A DNA stretch of 8,673 nt, from the NCBI GenBank assembly GCA_017441965.1, contig JAFSBF010000166.1, positions 1-8,673 on the forward strand. The letters run 5' to 3'. A program made the translations under genes and the position numbers. Under the pieces are notes generated by a model that saw nothing but the letters and a program-made list of their open reading frames with translations, did not search any database and was not told the DNA's origin. The DNA comes from Clostridia bacterium (GTDB lineage: Bacteria > Bacillota > Clostridia > UMGS1883). Numbering within the stretch: position 1 is the first letter of the stretch; each line of letters opens with the position of its first letter. Of this stretch, positions 7,252 to 8,673 are shown piece by piece.

Positions 7252-7280
7252 ATAATACCACATTCAAAATAAAAATGCAA
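7252..7280 (-). promoter_or_regulatory. Probable extended -10 promoter of the isomerase-lon-engB operon
   Basis: Read on the minus strand, TTGCAT (+ 7275-7280) is followed 17 bases later by TATTAT (+ 7252-7257), which is directly preceded by TGG, an extended -10 (TGn). The -10 box differs from TATAAT at one position; the -35 is weak. Transcription would start around + 7244-7246, about 30 bases before the ATG. The mobile element ends about 30 bases upstream of this promoter. No obvious heat-shock operator is visible. Confidence 0.55.
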
Positions 7281-7373
7281 ACAGTAATTAATATATTATC
7301 TGATGAAAATGTACGATTGTCAACGATGGGTGACACTTTTCTCAAAAAATAAAAGGTTCACCCCAAACTATCC

Positions 7374-7413
7374 TTGTCAAGGTGGAACGGCAAACGCCGT
7401 CTTACCTTGACAA
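7374..7413. repeat. Long two-part hairpin within the mobile element
   Basis: TTGTCAAGGT (7374-7383) pairs exactly with ACCTTGACAA (7404-7413). Inside, ACGGC (7387-7391) pairs with GCCGT (7396-7400) around an AAAC loop, with a symmetrical 3+3 internal loop (GGA/CTT). It is not followed by a T-run, so it is not a standard terminator. It may be a structured 3' end of the ancestral transposase message or a recognition structure. Confidence 0.75.
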
Positions 7414-7422
7414 CAAGCCTTT

Positions 7423-7431
7423 TGATATAAT
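7423..7431 (+). promoter_or_regulatory. Possible outward-facing extended -10 promoter in the mobile element
   Basis: TGATATAAT provides a perfect TATAAT (7426-7431) preceded by TGn. A TTGACA at 7407-7412 is only 13 bases away, too close for a normal -35, so activity would depend on the extended -10. It points right, toward the truncated flavoprotein. The -35-like sequence also lies inside the hairpin arm. Confidence 0.3.
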
Positions 7432-7442
7432 ATTTATAGAGC

Positions 7443-7464
7443 GTTAAGCAAGCCTTTGCTTAAC
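7443..7464. repeat. Perfect 9-bp hairpin within the mobile element
   Basis: GTTAAGCAA (7443-7451) pairs exactly with TTGCTTAAC (7456-7464) around GCCT. Read on the minus strand it begins 13 bases after the stop codon of the transposase-like fragment. It lacks a T-run. Together with the hairpin at 7374-7413 it makes the left half of the element highly structured. Confidence 0.7.
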
Positions 7465-7476
7465 TGCGTAATCACC

Positions 7477-7611
7477 TTACATCACAACTAAATATTTTTC
7501 TAACATTTCATTTGGTGTGAGAAACCCTAAACATATCTTAGGGATATTATTTGATTTAACATTGTACCTTGCAAGCTGCTTTCTGCCATCAGCAAGATTA
7601 TACATTTTCAT
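7477..7611 (-). pseudogene. Remnant of an IS30-like transposase (C-terminal tail on a short new N-terminus)
   Basis: A 44-codon open frame inside the mobile element. Its second half, IPKICLGFLTPNEMLEKYL, resembles the C-terminal tail of IS30-family DDE transposases, where a basic stretch precedes LGYxTPxE. No DDE catalytic residues or DNA-binding domain are present, so it cannot transpose by itself. AAGGA stands upstream, with usable spacing to the second methionine (ATG at + 7603-7605), so the peptide might still be made. The first 20 residues (beginning MKMYNLADGRK) match nothing I recognise and may result from an internal deletion. The stop TAA is at 7477-7479. The family call is moderate. 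Confidence 0.5.
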
Positions 7612-7650
7612 TTTCCTTTTTATTTGTCACCCATCAATTGTATCACAACA

Positions 7651-8602
7651 ATATATGGATTTTCGCAGAGAACCGTCAGTTCTTGAGAAAGGACTTGACT
7701 GCCTTTCGGAAGAGGCGTATACTTATCTTAAAAACTCAGATGCAATAATGCCACTTCCCATAAAAAGACTTGAAAAAATGAACGGTAAAGCGATAAACCT
7801 TTACAGAAATAACGGAATTGATTTGTATAACGAGCCACTCCGCGTTGCGGTTTGTGCGCAGCATAACAACGGTGGAATAGCCGTAAACTCAAACTGGGAA
7901 ACAAATATAAAGGGGCTTTATGTTGCGGGCGAGGCGGCAGGAACATTTGGTGTATACCGCCCGGGCGGCTCGGCACTTAATTCAACACAGGTCGGTTCAA
8001 TGCGTGCAGCAGAGGCAATCGCACTGTCAAATATAAATAGCAGCAGCGATGGCGTTTGTGCACAAGAGGATTTGATAAAATGCGGCAGAGATGTCATTGA
8101 CTTTATCCTCAATGCACCAAAGGGAGAGCGCTATAACAAGGAAATAGGAGAAATACGTGAGAAATTCTGCGAAAGAATGAGCAGTGTTGCATCTCATATC
8201 AGAATACCTTCAGAAATGAAAAAAATGTATGATGATGTAATGGCGGAATATGAAAATATTACAGAGAAGTATAAAAACGAGGATATTTGCAATGCCCTGC
8301 AGATATTCAGACTTCGTGATATGCTCCTTACGCAGGCGGCAGTGCTTTCGGCAATGCTTGAAACTGCTGAAAAAGTCGGTACACGCGGCGGTTCTATGGT
8401 GCATAAAACCAAGCTTTCAGGGGAGGATATTTTTAATATCGCAAAAGAAGAAAATAACATCTGTGATGATAAAGTAATCATAACAACGATGGAGAAAGGT
8501 TTTATGAAAAACTGCATCAGAGACATTCGTCCCATTCCTACTGTTGATTTGTGGTTTGAAAATGTCTGGAACGAATACAATGCAAGATGGAATATCGGCT
8601 GA
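7651..8602 (+). pseudogene. C-terminal half of a fumarate-reductase/succinate-dehydrogenase-type FAD oxidoreductase, 5'-truncated
   Basis: From the first in-frame ATG at 7655 an uninterrupted frame of 315 residues reads as the back half of a flavoprotein of the FAD-dependent oxidoreductase (fumarate reductase flavoprotein-like) family. HNNGGIAVN (residues about 69-77 from that ATG) is the HxxGG active-site region, and GLYVAGEAAG through YRPGGSALNS (about 87-110) is the C-terminal FAD-contacting segment. A helical C-domain follows, with RDMLLTQAAVLSAMLETAE and the TRGGSM ending. The N-terminal Rossmann GxGxxG dinucleotide-binding part, which comes first in this family, is missing, and homology-like sequence begins right at the mobile-element edge (YMDFRREP). 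No ribosome binding site precedes 7655. The open frame extends back to a GTG at 7517, but those 46 residues are read antisense through the element and are not flavoprotein. No frameshift or stop has accumulated, which suggests a recent truncation. Confidence 0.8.
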
Positions 8603-8673
8603 ATATAACTATATCATGGTTATGGTCTGGGGGTGCGTTGCCCTAAAGGTGATAAAAAATATATTGACTTTGG
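8603..8673. other. Right-edge stretch with no assignable feature
   Basis: These 71 bases after the flavoprotein stop contain a weak inverted repeat (ATAACTAT / ATGGTTAT, about 8606-8622, with G:U pairs) and a TTGACT near the edge that could be a -35 box. Neither is strong enough to call. A short frame from the ATG at 8616 stays open to the window edge but has no ribosome binding site. Confidence 0.3.

Larger units (their letters stand above)
7310..7650. mobile_element. Non-autonomous IS-derived element (MITE-like), possibly IS30-related
   Basis: GATGGGTGACA at 7325-7335 recurs exactly inverted at 7625-7635 (TGTCACCCATC), giving a 311-bp core. Extending each side by 15 bases reaches TGT at 7310 and ACA at 7650; over these 26 bases 16 positions match, so the true tips may be there. 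Inside are two strong hairpins (7374-7413 and 7443-7464) and a 44-codon minus-strand frame whose end resembles an IS30-like transposase C-terminus. There is no room for a full transposase, so the element would need one supplied in trans. No target-site duplication is seen: the outer flanks differ at either boundary. It accounts for most of the gene-free stretch 7216-7654. Family assignment rests on the short peptide and on IR shape, so it is tentative. Confidence 0.7.

Noticed and set aside
7407..7431. Full TTGACA/TATAAT promoter in the element
   Set aside because: Spacing is only 13 bases, too short for a normal housekeeping promoter. Only the extended -10 is kept as a weak candidate.
7517..7654. 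46-residue hydrophobic N-terminal extension of the flavoprotein frame, starting at a GTG
   Set aside because: It is read through the mobile element antisense to the transposase fragment, has no ribosome binding site, and shows no flavoprotein features. I treat it as chance open frame.
8603..8673. Possible new gene or promoter at the right edge
   Set aside because: Only a lone TTGACT and an open frame without ribosome binding site are visible; the window ends too soon.
1..8673. CRISPR array, tRNA, rRNA, phage or defence system
   Set aside because: No evenly spaced direct repeats, tRNA arms, rRNA cores or recognisable defence or phage proteins were seen on either strand.

Overview
The window looks like chromosomal DNA of an anaerobic, low-to-medium GC Gram-positive bacterium, most likely class Clostridia. 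The reasons are strong AGGAGG-type ribosome binding sites, A/T-rich spacers, a rubrerythrin (an oxidative-stress enzyme typical of anaerobes), an exported foldase carrying a copper-amine-oxidase-like stalk domain, and the Firmicutes-type lonA-engB gene pair. I cannot name a genus.

Left part (1-2280, + strand): a two-gene operon of an atypical NAD-dependent epimerase/dehydratase-like protein and a long dihydrodipicolinate-synthase-family aldolase. Each retains its fold signatures but has a changed active-site signature: a missing SDR lysine in the first, and a rewritten GTTGE motif in the second. They are 11 bp apart and probably act on the same, unidentified, sugar-acid or keto-acid substrate. 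A strong bidirectional terminator (2243-2280) follows. Next to it is an unexplained 123-bp inverted-repeat element (2281-2403) that can fold into a long arm ending in a three-way junction and touches the stop codon of the convergent rubrerythrin gene.

Middle part (2403-7280, - strand): a compact protein-quality-control cluster, read right to left as promoter, exported parvulin-type peptidyl-prolyl isomerase with stalk domain, Lon protease, EngB ribosome-assembly GTPase, rubrerythrin. The isomerase-lon gap is 12 bp, lon and engB overlap by 14 bp, and rubrerythrin follows 42 bp later with its own ribosome binding site and perhaps its own promoter. Envelope folding, cytosolic proteolysis, ribosome assembly and peroxide defence are thus grouped together.

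Right part (7281-8673): a 311-341 bp non-autonomous mobile element (MITE-like), bounded by perfect 11-bp inverted repeats. It carries two strong hairpins and a 44-codon reading frame whose second half resembles the C-terminal tail of an IS30-like DDE transposase. It abuts the C-terminal half of a fumarate-reductase-type FAD oxidoreductase whose N-terminal half is absent from the window. The two flanks of the element do not match each other, so this looks like a rearrangement or deletion junction rather than a simple insertion. The last 71 bases hold nothing I can assign.

No tRNA, rRNA, CRISPR array, defence cassette or phage gene was seen. The least-explained sequences are the inverted-repeat element at 2281-2403 and the mobile-element junction at 7310-7655.
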